From positions 310,001-374,000 of the forward strand of contig NZ_JAERSF010000004.1 in assembly GCF_016735615.1 (NCBI RefSeq): 64,000 nucleotides of DNA. The letters run 5' to 3'. Of the stretch, positions 8,392 to 16,227 are shown piece by piece. Below the pieces are notes generated by a model, which saw only the letters and a program-made list of their open reading frames with translations, was not told where the DNA came from and ran no database searches. The DNA is from Flavobacterium tagetis. GTDB lineage: Bacteria > Bacteroidota > Bacteroidia > Flavobacteriales > Flavobacteriaceae. How positions within the stretch are numbered: the first letter of the stretch is position 1; every line of letters starts with the position of its first letter. Both the position numbers and the translations under genes were made by a program.

Positions 8392-8601
8392 TTAAATAAT
8401 TTGACAATGAAATCCTTGTTTGGTAAAAACACTGTAAACCATTTCTTTGATTTCTCGATTCGTTTCTATTTTAAGGATGTTTTCGCGTCCTTGTTTATCA
8501 AAATTTATGATACAGTCAGAAATGACAAACTGAAGATAAGCCACAAGCAAGCTTGCATCTTTCTTTGTTTTTACATTAGTTTTATACGCTTCGATATGCA
8601 T
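8392..8601 (-). CDS. Small ferredoxin-fold (HMA-like) protein in the ECF operon
   Basis: A 69-residue protein that starts MHIEAYKTNVKTKKDASLL. I chose the ATG at 8601 because it gives a clean spacer after the sigma gene; a longer frame starting at 8706 would overlap the sigma gene by 59 bases. The predicted order strand-helix-strand-strand-helix-strand resembles heavy-metal-associated ferredoxin-like folds, but the CxxC metal motif is absent. Small proteins of this pattern are known in flavobacteria, but I know no function. It is 12 bases upstream of fecR, inside the sigma/anti-sigma operon, so a regulatory accessory role is plausible. Confidence 0.65.
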   Translation of the reverse strand: MHIEAYKTNVKTKKDASLLVAYLQFVISDCIINFDKQGRENILKIETNREIKEMVYSVFTKQGFHCQII

Positions 8602-8647
8602 TTTTAGTTCTTGTTTTATAGTATAACAAACGAGAACTAAAAAGTTC

Positions 8648-9169
8648 CTAATGGTTTTCGATTTTTTTTCGAATAAATTTACTGGCGAGATAAATATGAT
8701 TGGCAATGGTCTTTTCAGAAAGATCTGTTAATTCTGCAATCTCCTTATAGCTAAGGTTTTCCAGTTTGTGTAAAGTGAATATTTTTTGTTGCTGTTCTGG
8801 AAGCTGATTAATAAAATTTTGAAGTTTTTCTTGTCTTTCTTCAAAAATTCCTGAGTCAATTTCCTCATCAATCATTTCAACTTGAGAAGGATCAAGCGGA
8901 ATTATTTTATTTTCCCTGTTGACATGATTGAGAATAATGTTCTTACAGATAACAAATATCTGTTTGTCAAACAGCACCTCTTCGTTAAGCAGTTCTCTTT
9001 TATTATATAATCTTATGAAAGTTTCTTGAACAAAGTCTTCGGGAGTAAATACAGAAGAATTAAATCGTTTAGCAATATTTATCAGTTTATCATAGTAGCT
9101 GAAGTAAACTTCTTTGAAAGCTGTTTCATTACCTTTTTTTAAACTTAAAATAAATTTTTTATTGTCCAT
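8648..9169 (-). CDS. ECF-type RNA polymerase sigma factor
   Basis: A 173-residue sigma-70 family factor with region 2 (about 10-75: AFKEVYFSYYDKLINIAKRF, then EDFVQETFIRLYN) and region 4 (about 120-170: INQLPEQQQKIFTLHKLENLSYKEIAELTDLSEKTIANHI). There is no region 1 or 3, as expected for ECF factors. It is the first gene of an operon with FecR, a transducing TonB receptor and DUF4249, the standard iron/carbohydrate-starvation arrangement in Bacteroidota. It should direct transcription of the downstream receptor genes. The leader to 9460 has no obvious autoregulated promoter. Confidence 0.95.
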   Translation of the reverse strand: MDNKKFILSLKKGNETAFKEVYFSYYDKLINIAKRFNSSVFTPEDFVQETFIRLYNKRELLNEEVLFDKQIFVICKNIILNHVNRENKIIPLDPSQVEMIDEEIDSGIFEERQEKLQNFINQLPEQQQKIFTLHKLENLSYKEIAELTDLSEKTIANHIYLASKFIRKKIENH

Positions 9170-9459
9170 AACGAAAATATCGTGACTAGCTTCCTAGTTC
9201 TAAACTCACTGGTTTCAATATTATTGTATTCAGAAATTGAGTAATCTTAATCAGGAATGTAATAAGTTACAAAGTACCGTAATTTAATTCAAGATTTGAC
9301 GCTTTTATAGAATAAATGTTACAAATTGTTTGCTTCTTTTTTTATTTATAAAAACAGATTGTTGGCTAATATATAACGCTAGTATTGTCATTTTTATTGG
9401 TTTTACAGCAATAAACCGATTTTTTATCCTTAAATTGTTGTTTACAAAATTCAACTACT

Positions 9460-10032
9460 ATGACTTTGAAAAGACTTTTAGTTTTAATCATTATCCCTCT
9501 CTTAATTTCCTGTAATAATAAAAAAGAGCAAGAGCTTACAGAAAGAGAAAACGCACTTTTGGAACGCGAACAGCAATTTGCTGATAAAGAGGCTGAATAT
9601 GAACTATTGCTGAAAATGAAAGATAGCCTTCAATCGGTTGTTCAGGTAAAAGATACAGTGCCTAAAATGAAAGTTTGGCCAGATAGCTTAAAAATAAAAT
9701 GGAACAGTAAAATGATTTGCAGAGAATCGAATTGCACCAATTATGTTATTGGCGATCAGCGTACGGAAGTATGGGAATTTGTATCAGATTCTACAGGTAT
9801 GTATGCTAATGTGTTAAACAATAACGAGATTAAAAGAGTGTTTAGAGGGCAGTATTTGGTTAATAAAATAGTGCTTGATTCTTCCAAAGAAAGTTCTGCC
9901 AAAAGCAATGTAAAGATTAAAGTCATTTTAGACGATATCAAAAAGAATGTCATTAAAGGCACACAGACTATAACAGGACAGGACAACTGTACGGCAAGAT
10001 TCTCGGTAGAACTTACGCCATCTAAAAAATAA
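9460..10032 (+). CDS. Hypothetical lipoprotein with coiled coil
   Basis: A 190-residue protein I do not recognise. The N-terminus MTLKRLLVLIIIPLLISC is a lipoprotein signal with Cys18 as the likely acylated residue. Residues about 20-60 are a charged coiled coil (ELTERENALLEREQQFADKEAEYELL). The rest contains a pair of Cys (MICRESNC) and a third near the end (DNCTARFS), a likely beta-rich periplasmic domain. The next gene, a cation/proton antiporter, begins 3 bases after the stop, so the two are almost certainly co-transcribed. A role as a sensor or partner of the transporter is possible but not shown. Confidence 0.7.
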   Translation: MTLKRLLVLIIIPLLISCNNKKEQELTERENALLEREQQFADKEAEYELLLKMKDSLQSVVQVKDTVPKMKVWPDSLKIKWNSKMICRESNCTNYVIGDQRTEVWEFVSDSTGMYANVLNNNEIKRVFRGQYLVNKIVLDSSKESSAKSNVKIKVILDDIKKNVIKGTQTITGQDNCTARFSVELTPSKK

Positions 10033-10035
10033 TTT

Positions 10036-12156
10036 ATGTTATTGAGCATACATCATATAACTCTTCCTATAGAAGATCCGCTTTTAAAATATCTTATTGA
10101 GATTATTATAATACTTTGTATTCCGCTTTTATTAAATAAAATAAAGGTGCCACATTTACTTGGGCTTATCATTGCAGGAGCTCTTATTGGGCCAAATGGT
10201 TTTGGTGTTCTTTCAAGAGATAGCAGTGTTGTAGTAACGGGTACAACAGGATTGCTATATATTATGTTTTTGGCTGGACTAGAAATTGATATGGCCGATT
10301 TTAAAAAAAATAAATGGAAGAGCATTACATTTTCTCTTTACACTTTTGCCGTTCCTTTTATTTTGGGGCTTCTTGGAGGCTACTATATATTAGGTTTCTC
10401 GTTATTGACTTCGGTACTTTTTGCTAGTTTATTTTCATCGCATACCTTAATTGTGTATCCAATGGTTAGCAGTTTAGGAATTGCTAAAAATCTGGCTGTA
10501 AATGTGACTGTAGGCGGAACCATGATTACAGATGTTCTCTCTCTTTTGGTTTTGGCTGTTGTAGTTGGAATGTCGCAGGGAGATGTAGGAACGGCGTTTT
10601 GGCTGAAACTTTCCATTTCGATGGTAATTTTTACTCTGATTGTTTTATTAGTGTTTCCAATAATTGCCCGCTGGTTTTTTAAAACTGTAGAAGATAAAAT
10701 TTCGCAATATCTTTTTGTGGTCGTGATGATTTATTTTGCCGCACTTCTCGCCGAACTTGCAGGTATTGAATCTATCATTGGGGCATTTTTTGCCGGATTA
10801 GCATTAAACCGATTGATTCCGCATACCTCATCTTTGATGAATAGGGTAGAATTTGTTGGAAACGCCATTTTTATTCCTTTCTTCTTAATGAGTGTCGGAA
10901 TGCTAATTGATTTTAGTGCTTTTATACAAAGTTGGGAAACTTTAGGAGTTGCTGCAGTAATGCTATTCGCTTCAATTGGAGGAAAATATTTTGCAGCCAT
11001 ACTCACCAAGAAAACATTCAAACTTACAAATGATGAAGGTCTTCTGATATTTGGTTTGAGCTCGGCTTCTGCAGCAGCAACATTGGCTTCTGTTATGGTG
11101 GGATATAATATTATCATTGGAGAGACAGATGCTGGAGAACCAATCAGGCTTTTAAATGATCATGTTTTAAATGGAAGTATTCTTTTGATCTTAATTTCCT
11201 GTACCGTTTCGTCCTTCGTTTCTATGGCAAGCGCTCAGCGCATAGCTGATGCAGACAAAGACAATAAGGTATCGGGTAAAAGTGAAGAAAAAGAAAATAT
11301 TCTTTTAGCGCTTAATCACGAAGAGACTGTAGAAAAGATGGTGAATCTGGGACTGATGGTAAAAACATCGACTAACACAGATCGTATTTTTGCTGTAAAT
11401 GTTATTAATGAAGAAGAAAATGAATCTTCGGTAAAAAATGCAGAAAAGATTCTAGAATCTGCTGTTAAAGCAGCTGCAGCTGCCGATGTTACATTGAATC
11501 CGATTACGCGTCATGATAATGATACAGCCAGCGGAATTAGTAATGTTATTAAAGAAAAAGAAATTACAGATCTTATTGTAGGATTGCAAGGAAGAAAAGG
11601 ATTTTCGGCTTCTTTTGTGTACAATTTATATAATGGCTATCTTAAAAATAAAAATGTAAATCTAATGGTTTATCATGCTGTTCAGCCCGTATCGACAATT
11701 AAAAAATACGCTGTATTGATACCTGAAAATGCAGAAATGGATGCTGGATTTTTTCATTCAATGTTAAGAATTTGGAATATCGGACGCAACTCTGGAGCAA
11801 AAATGAGTTTCTACGGAAAAGACAAAACCATGCTGATTTTGCAGAGAATTGTAAAGAAAGCATCAATTGAAGCTACATTCAATACAATTGGCTCTTGGCA
11901 GGAAGCGCAAGAAATTGCTTTTGATTTAGGAGAAGATGTTGGATTAATTATTATGATGGCCGATAAAGGAATGCATTCTTATGTTCCGCGTATGCAGGAT
12001 GTGCCAGATCTCCTTAATAATCGAGTAAGAAATAATAATTATATGCTTATTTATCCTTTTACTAAAACTGAAATAAATACAACGGAGAAAAGAGCTGTAA
12101 GCAGACACGACGATTTTGTGGAGATTGGTAAAGTCATTCGAAATATTTTTAAATAG
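10036..12156 (+). CDS. Cation:proton antiporter (CPA2/Kef type) with C-terminal USP-like region
   Basis: A 706-residue transporter. Residues about 15-400 have 11-13 predicted membrane helices of the Na+/H+ exchanger fold (LLGLIIAGALIGPNGFGVL and FLAGLEIDMADF near the N-terminus, then GIESIIGAFFAGLALNRLIP). Residues about 420-706 are soluble and resemble universal-stress-protein nucleotide-binding domains (ENILLALNHEETVEKMVNLGLM onward). Such proteins exchange K+ or Na+ for protons across the inner membrane. A helix motif of the ND type was not identified, so the ion is uncertain. It follows the upstream lipoprotein by 3 bases and ends at a strong terminator. Confidence 0.88.
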   Translation: MLLSIHHITLPIEDPLLKYLIEIIIILCIPLLLNKIKVPHLLGLIIAGALIGPNGFGVLSRDSSVVVTGTTGLLYIMFLAGLEIDMADFKKNKWKSITFSLYTFAVPFILGLLGGYYILGFSLLTSVLFASLFSSHTLIVYPMVSSLGIAKNLAVNVTVGGTMITDVLSLLVLAVVVGMSQGDVGTAFWLKLSISMVIFTLIVLLVFPIIARWFFKTVEDKISQYLFVVVMIYFAALLAELAGIESIIGAFFAGLALNRLIPHTSSLMNRVEFVGNAIFIPFFLMSVGMLIDFSAFIQSWETLGVAAVMLFASIGGKYFAAILTKKTFKLTNDEGLLIFGLSSASAAATLASVMVGYNIIIGETDAGEPIRLLNDHVLNGSILLILISCTVSSFVSMASAQRIADADKDNKVSGKSEEKENILLALNHEETVEKMVNLGLMVKTSTNTDRIFAVNVINEEENESSVKNAEKILESAVKAAAAADVTLNPITRHDNDTASGISNVIKEKEITDLIVGLQGRKGFSASFVYNLYNGYLKNKNVNLMVYHAVQPVSTIKKYAVLIPENAEMDAGFFHSMLRIWNIGRNSGAKMSFYGKDKTMLILQRIVKKASIEATFNTIGSWQEAQEIAFDLGEDVGLIIMMADKGMHSYVPRMQDVPDLLNNRVRNNNYMLIYPFTKTEINTTEKRAVSRHDDFVEIGKVIRNIFK

Positions 12157-12166
12157 TAAATAAAAA

Positions 12167-12210
12167 ACAAAACCCTTAAATAGAGAAACGTTTAAGGGTT
12201 TTGTCTTTTA
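12167..12210 (+). terminator. Bidirectional terminator
   Basis: A perfect 14-bp stem (ACAAAACCCTTAAA with its complement) around a 10-base loop, followed by CTTTT. It sits between the antiporter and the convergent GNAT gene. Confidence 0.88.
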
Positions 12211-12259
12211 TATATTGATAGGCTTTATTTTCTTTTACAGAAGTATTCCAGCTTTAAGT

Positions 12260-12742
12260 TTAAGAATTTAGCGTAAGCATCATTTGAATGTCAACTCTAT
12301 CGTAAGACGACGAAAGACCTTTTATTTCTATAAAACCTAATTTTTCATACAATTTGATAGCTGGTTTCAGTTTGGTATTGCTTTCCAAATAAATTCTAGA
12401 AGCACCTTTGTCAACAGCCCATTTTATTGCAGATTCAGCCAATAATAATCCAACTCCTTTTCCTTGCGCTTTTGGACTTACAGCCATTTTTGCTAATTCG
12501 TAATCGTATTCTTTTTCGTCACTTTTAATTAAAGCGCAAACGCCTAAAACTTCATCATTTAAAATTGCAGAAAAAATTTCGCCACCTTTGTTAATGATAT
12601 ATTCTTCGGCATGATCGAGAGCTTTTACATCATTAGGTTCTACTTCAAAATAATTTGAAATCCATTCTATATTTAAATCCTTAAAACTCTTTTGGTATTT
12701 CGGACTGTAGGTTGCAATTTCTACGCGCTCTTTATTTTTCAT
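12260..12742 (-). CDS. GNAT family N-acetyltransferase
   Basis: A 160-residue acetyltransferase with a well-formed acetyl-CoA motif: VSPKAQGKGVGLLLAESAIKWA (Q/RxxGxG/A, residues about 90-110), followed by GASRIYLESN and the LYEKLGF motif near the C-terminus. The acceptor is unknown. It is the last gene of a three-gene minus-strand operon, 7 bases after the MocR gene. Pairing with a PLP-dependent regulator hints that the substrate could be an amine or amino acid. That link is inference from neighbourhood only. Confidence 0.87.
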   Translation of the reverse strand: MKNKERVEIATYSPKYQKSFKDLNIEWISNYFEVEPNDVKALDHAEEYIINKGGEIFSAILNDEVLGVCALIKSDEKEYDYELAKMAVSPKAQGKGVGLLLAESAIKWAVDKGASRIYLESNTKLKPAIKLYEKLGFIEIKGLSSSYDRVDIQMMLTLNS

Positions 12743-12749
12743 AATGCTA

Positions 12750-14168
12750 TTAAATGCTATTTTTTATTATTCTGCCTAATTTTTTTAAATCAGATTCTAC
12801 ACGTTCATTCCATTCTAAAACATACGTTAATCTCATGCAGTTGTTATATTGATTGTACTGCGAAAAAATTCTTCCCGGCGCAAAAACGATTTTTTGAGTC
12901 AAGGCAGTGTTGTATAATTCTGTTGTAGAAATTCTTTCATCTAATTCTACCCATAACATAAAACCGCCTTTTGGCTGCGCTATTTTAGTATTATCTGGAA
13001 AATAAGATTCTACAGCGCGATTAATTTGGATATAATTGGCATAAAGTTTATTTCTAAAGGTTTTGAGATGATGATCATAACGTCCGTGTTCTAAGAAATC
13101 AGCAATAACATCTGAATATAAAGAAGAATTGCAAACCGTTTGAACCAGTTTTTGACGAATGATTTTGTCTTTAAACTTTCCCGGAGCAATCCATCCAACG
13201 CGATAACCCGGAGCAAGAGTTTTAGATACAGATCCGATCCATAAAACTAACCCAGCTTCGTCATAAAATTTACAAGGCTTCGGGCGCTCTGAACCAAAGT
13301 AAAGATTGCCGTAAATATCGTCTTCAATTAATGGAATGTTGTATTGTGTAATTAATTTTACCAGTTCTTGTTTGTTTTCATCAGGCATTTGAAACCCCAT
13401 TGGATTATTGAAATTGGTGACAAAACAACAGGCTTTTATCTCAGGCAATACTTTTTTTAAAGCATCGAGATCTATTCCATACAAAGGATGGGTCGGGATC
13501 TCAACTGCTTTTAAACCTAATGCTTTAATGGCTTGGAGTATTCCAAAATAAGCTGGACTTTCTACCGCAACACTGTCTCCTGGAGATGCTACTGCCATAA
13601 GAGCGTTGTAGACAGCATGCATGGCGCCAGAGGTAATGACAAGGTCGTCTTCGGTAATTTTTCCCTCCATGACAATTGCCCATTTTGCAATGGCACGTCG
13701 AAGTTCTTCAGATCCTTGGACGGGTTCGTAGGTTGTGCCGGCGTCACTTCTATTTCTTACAGCATTGATGATTCCTTTGTTAAGTTTTGCAATTGGAAGA
13801 AAATTTTTTCCAGGTAATCCAAGTGCAAATTGTGTGACATCCGTTTGATTGATCGTGCCAAAAACTTTGTCGATAAGTTCTTCGGGTGTATTTTCTGTTT
13901 CCTGATTGTCTATACTTGCAATTGTTGGAAGTGCCGTTGTGCGTTGCGAACTTTTGCTCACATAATATCCCGTTTTTGGACGCGATTCTATAAGAGAGCG
14001 GCTTTCGAGTTCTAAATATGCCTGTTTAATGGTATTTAAACTAACATTATGCAGCTTTTGCGCACTTCGCACAGATGGTAATTTATCACCAAGCACCAAA
14101 GTTTCATTGTGAATTTGATCTTCAATGATTTTGGCAATCTTTAGGTATAATGTTTCTCGGTTCTTCAT
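12750..14168 (-). CDS. MocR/PdxR-type regulator: GntR HTH fused to aminotransferase class I
   Basis: A 472-residue fusion. Residues 1-75 form a GntR winged helix (LPSVRSAQKLHNVSLNTIKQAYLEL). Residues about 110-470 are a fold-type I aminotransferase domain with the PLP lysine in SVSKTLAPGYRVGW (Lys316), plus NNPMGFQMP and DDIYGNLYF. MocR proteins sense PLP or an amino-acid aldimine and bind direct repeats. The gene lies downstream of an unknown ORF whose promoter carries two identical 11-bp repeats, a likely operator. The likely regulon is its own operon plus the GNAT gene. PdxR (pyridoxal synthesis) is less supported because no pdxS/T is nearby. Confidence 0.92.
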   Translation of the reverse strand: MKNRETLYLKIAKIIEDQIHNETLVLGDKLPSVRSAQKLHNVSLNTIKQAYLELESRSLIESRPKTGYYVSKSSQRTTALPTIASIDNQETENTPEELIDKVFGTINQTDVTQFALGLPGKNFLPIAKLNKGIINAVRNRSDAGTTYEPVQGSEELRRAIAKWAIVMEGKITEDDLVITSGAMHAVYNALMAVASPGDSVAVESPAYFGILQAIKALGLKAVEIPTHPLYGIDLDALKKVLPEIKACCFVTNFNNPMGFQMPDENKQELVKLITQYNIPLIEDDIYGNLYFGSERPKPCKFYDEAGLVLWIGSVSKTLAPGYRVGWIAPGKFKDKIIRQKLVQTVCNSSLYSDVIADFLEHGRYDHHLKTFRNKLYANYIQINRAVESYFPDNTKIAQPKGGFMLWVELDERISTTELYNTALTQKIVFAPGRIFSQYNQYNNCMRLTYVLEWNERVESDLKKLGRIIKNSI

Positions 14169-14187
14169 TTCTGCTTTTTTTGAGCGT

Positions 14188-14556
14188 TTAAAAATTCAGG
14201 TAATGAATAAAATGCTCTGTGCTTTGTTTCAGTTGCATGGCATTGTTGAAATTGGCACTTCTTTTTTTTCTTAGAAAATTTTTGATGTACTCATTAAATG
14301 CTAATCGATCTTCATTTGTCAAACTTCCGTTATCATAAATTTTAAATCCGATTTCATTATTTTCATCCAATACTAAGCTGGCAAACGAATTTATTTCGTT
14401 GTCTTTTTCGCAGAGAAGAAAAGGCATTCCAAAAAGCATTCTATCTTCAGCTTTCTCACGCATATTCTGAATGAATATGTTTTGCAAAATCTCCATATCA
14501 AATACATAAACTTCTCTAAATGTTGTTTTTTTCTGTGTGACTGCTTTAGATTCCAT
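14188..14556 (-). CDS. Hypothetical protein, first gene of the MocR operon
   Basis: A 122-residue protein I do not recognise, starting MESKAVTQKKTTFREVYVFD. I use the ATG at 14556 because the longer frame to 14700 would run through the promoter and the upstream terminator. It is probably soluble (no signal peptide or membrane helix), with a beta-rich middle (MPFLLCEKDNEINSFASLVLDEN) and a charged helical end (NEYIKNFLRKKRSANFNNAM). The pattern could be a divergent acyltransferase or chaperone-like fold; neither is supported. It is 19 bases upstream of the MocR gene. Confidence 0.6.
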   Translation of the reverse strand: MESKAVTQKKTTFREVYVFDMEILQNIFIQNMREKAEDRMLFGMPFLLCEKDNEINSFASLVLDENNEIGFKIYDNGSLTNEDRLAFNEYIKNFLRKKRSANFNNAMQLKQSTEHFIHYLNF

Positions 14557-14568
14557 ATCTTTTTTTAG

Positions 14569-14633
14569 CAAAATTATTGCGATTATAGATTTGGGTACAG
14601 ATACAGAAAATAGTTTTTTTATGGGTACAGATA
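14569..14633 (-). promoter_or_regulatory. Promoter and two-site operator of the MocR operon
   Basis: Two identical 11-bp direct repeats (GGGTACAGATA on the plus strand) lie at 14593-14603 and 14623-14633, 30 bases centre to centre. A -7 box, TAATTTTG on the minus strand, is at 14569-14576. The proximal repeat occupies the -33 region. This spacing is like the two-site operators of GabR/MocR regulators. Regulation by the neighbouring MocR protein is inferred. Confidence 0.6.
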
Positions 14634-14677
14634 AAATTACTGCTTTTTGATGATAAAATGAAGATGTTGAAAAAAGA

Positions 14678-14708
14678 AAAACCTTGAATGTTCTATTCAA
14701 GGTTTTTT
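14678..14708 (-). terminator. Terminator after the 85-residue gene
   Basis: A perfect 12-bp stem AAAACCTTGAAT/ATTCAAGGTTTT with a 5-base loop and A/T flanks on both strands. On the minus strand it ends transcription of the gene at 14741-14998. Confidence 0.8.
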
Positions 14709-14740
14709 AATATTTTAAAATTAGAGAAAAGGAAAAACGA

Positions 14741-14998
14741 TTATTGATTTTCTTTTTCCAAATCTGCAGCAGAGATCTGATCTAATATATTCGTTTGATT
14801 TGGCGAAATGTAATTTTTGTTTTCAACAATCTGTTCTTTCTTAAAAAGAAGATCTAATGCATTATACAGTTTTAATAAAACATCTTTGTCTTCTTTGGCA
14901 ATATCTAAAGCAGTATTGAAATTAAAAACATAATTATTCGAATTGCGTACTTCGACTTTAATTGTTTTAGATGTGATCTTAAATTTTACTATGTCCAT
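14741..14998 (-). CDS. Small hypothetical protein
   Basis: An 85-residue protein that I do not recognise (starts MDIVKFKITSKTIKVEVR). It has a short N-terminal beta region, a helix rich in charged residues (TALDIAKEDKDVLLKLYNALDLLFKKE) and an acidic tail. There is no signal peptide or membrane helix, so it is probably cytosolic. The ATG is the first in the frame. It is on the same strand as its neighbours and is closed by a terminator, which supports it being a real gene. No function is offered. Confidence 0.55.
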   Translation of the reverse strand: MDIVKFKITSKTIKVEVRNSNNYVFNFNTALDIAKEDKDVLLKLYNALDLLFKKEQIVENKNYISPNQTNILDQISAADLEKENQ

Positions 14999-15072
14999 AT
15001 ATTACAAAATTACCTCTGCAAAATAACTATTTTAATGGGAGTTATTGTAGATATTTTTTGATTTTTTAATTG

Positions 15073-15480
15073 CTAAGAATTTTTATTTTCTTGTTTTAAT
15101 TTCAACAATACATCCATTGCTTTAAAAGCGTCCTTTTCATCAACAAATATATGGTCGTGTAAATATGCCGCAACTACATTGCAGCTGATATTGACATTTC
15201 CTAATGCTTGAGAAAATGCCGCAGTCAAACCTACAGCGGCTAAAGAAGAATGGACTTCCAGAGTAATCCAAGAAGCAATGTAGGAGAATTTAAGATTAAG
15301 TTCTTCTGCAAAGCATTTTTCTAATACTACGGTGATTCCTTCTTTTTCTTTAAATAGAAACAAAATTTTTGAAAAGGGAACCTGATCTAGCGAATCTACT
15401 TTTGTAAAAACATATTTTCCATCGTTTAGAACTGGATTAAGATTCTTTAAAATAGTGCTCAAGTTTATTTCGCCTTCCAT
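15073..15480 (-). CDS. ACT domain-containing protein
   Basis: A 135-residue protein with ACT-like regulatory repeats. The N-terminal half (VFTKVDSLDQVPFSKILFLFKEKEGITVVLE) and C-terminal half (WITLEVHSSLAAVGLTAAFSQALGNVNISCNVVAAYLHDHIFVDEKDAFKAMDVL) match the two ACT-type units of the PF10000/PF13840 family. These domains bind amino acids. Standalone versions are often of unknown function but may modulate amino-acid metabolism. It follows the tRNA-Met terminator region on the same strand. Confidence 0.8.
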   Translation of the reverse strand: MEGEINLSTILKNLNPVLNDGKYVFTKVDSLDQVPFSKILFLFKEKEGITVVLEKCFAEELNLKFSYIASWITLEVHSSLAAVGLTAAFSQALGNVNISCNVVAAYLHDHIFVDEKDAFKAMDVLLKLKQENKNS

Positions 15481-15514
15481 AAAATCAGGTTTGTTTTTTG
15501 TTTAAATATAATAA

Positions 15515-15546
15515 AAAACCCTTAAACATTTCTGTTTAAGGGTTTT
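15515..15546 (-). terminator. Terminator after tRNA-Met
   Basis: A 13-bp perfect stem AAAACCCTTAAAC/GTTTAAGGGTTTT with a 6-base loop. On the minus strand it lies just downstream of the tRNA-Met 3' end. Confidence 0.85.
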
Positions 15547-15556
15547 ACCTTCTAAG

Positions 15557-15630
15557 TAGCGAGGACGGGAGTTGAACCCGTGACCTCAGGGTTATGAATC
15601 CTGCGCTCTAACCAACTGAGCTACCTCGCC
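15557..15630 (-). tRNA. tRNA-Met (CAT), elongator type
   Basis: Minus-strand sequence folds as a 74-base cloverleaf: acceptor GGCGAGG with CCTCGCT (G1-U72 wobble), D-arm with AGTTGGTTAGAG, anticodon loop TTCATAA giving CAT, and T-arm GGGTTCAACTCCC. The anticodon stem has an A31-C39 mismatch. The initiator signature (C1-A72 mismatch, three G-C pairs) is absent, so I call it elongator Met; a lysidine-modified Ile isoacceptor is less likely. CCA is not encoded; the bases after the discriminator are CTT. Confidence 0.9.
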
Positions 15631-15663
15631 TGGACTGCTATCATGAATTCCTGATTGCGGGTG

Positions 15664-15693
15664 CAAAGATAGAAATAATATTAAAGCACGCAA
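15664..15693 (-). promoter_or_regulatory. Promoter of tRNA-Met
   Basis: On the minus strand TTG (15691-15693) is followed after 19 bases by TATCTTTG (15664-15671), a close match to the Bacteroidota -33/-7 pattern. It lies about 35 bases upstream of the tRNA 5' end. Confidence 0.75.
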
Positions 15694-15780
15694 GCATAAA
15701 ATGAAGAAAAAAAAATATTTTTAAAAATGCATTGTTTTTGGACATATATTCTTATATTTCGAAAAAAATTAAAGTAGCAC

Positions 15781-16173
15781 ATGGATTCAAAAATACGTTA
15801 CGAAATCGAGTTTCCGATCAATTCTTCGCCACAATTATTGTATCAATATATATCAACGCCGTCAGGTTTACAAGAATGGTTTGCTGACAATGTTAATTCG
15901 AGAGGTGAATTTTTTACTTTCATCTGGAATGATTCGCAGGAGAGAGCACGTCTTGCTTCAAAAAAATCTGGTGAAAAAGTAAAGTTCAAATGGGTTGACG
16001 ATAGCAGTAAGGATACTGAGTATTTTTTCGAACTCCATATTTTAGTCGATGAATTGACTAAAGATGTATCGCTTATGGTAGTAGATTTTGCTGAAAAAGA
16101 AGAATTAGGCGAAGCTAAACAATTGTGGGAGAACCAGATCTCAGATCTAAAACATCTTATAGGATCTGTTTAG
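15781..16173 (+). CDS. START-like (SRPBCC) domain protein
   Basis: A 130-residue protein of the START/AHSA1-like family common in Bacteroidota. The start MDSKIRYEIEFPINSSPQLLYQYISTPSGLQEWFADNV is the typical first strand and helix, and the final helix (ELGEAKQLWENQISDLKHLIGSV) closes the helix-grip fold. Such folds bind hydrophobic ligands; the specific ligand is unknown. It sits upstream of a class IV aminotransferase, from which it is separated by a terminator and a promoter. Confidence 0.85.
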   Translation: MDSKIRYEIEFPINSSPQLLYQYISTPSGLQEWFADNVNSRGEFFTFIWNDSQERARLASKKSGEKVKFKWVDDSSKDTEYFFELHILVDELTKDVSLMVVDFAEKEELGEAKQLWENQISDLKHLIGSV

Positions 16174-16193
16174 TAAAAGTCTATTTTATACCT

Positions 16194-16227
16194 TATATTT
16201 GCCCTGAACAAAATTCAGGGTTTTTTT
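16194..16227 (+). promoter_or_regulatory. Promoter overlapping a terminator just before the aminotransferase
   Basis: A -7 box TATATTTG (16194-16201) abuts a terminator hairpin CCCTGAA/TTCAGGG (16202-16220) followed by seven T's that run to the ATG at 16228. Transcripts from this promoter would start at about 16208, at the end of the first arm, so they lack the intact hairpin. Read-through from upstream would contain the whole terminator. Confidence 0.6.

Noticed and set aside
8602..8706. Extended start of the small ferredoxin-like protein
   Set aside because: It would overlap the end of the sigma factor gene by 59 bases; the ATG at 8601 gives a clean, family-like N-terminus.
14557..14700. 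Long N-terminal extension of the first MocR-operon gene
   Set aside because: The extension crosses the -7 box, the two operator-like repeats and a terminator; an internal ATG fits better.
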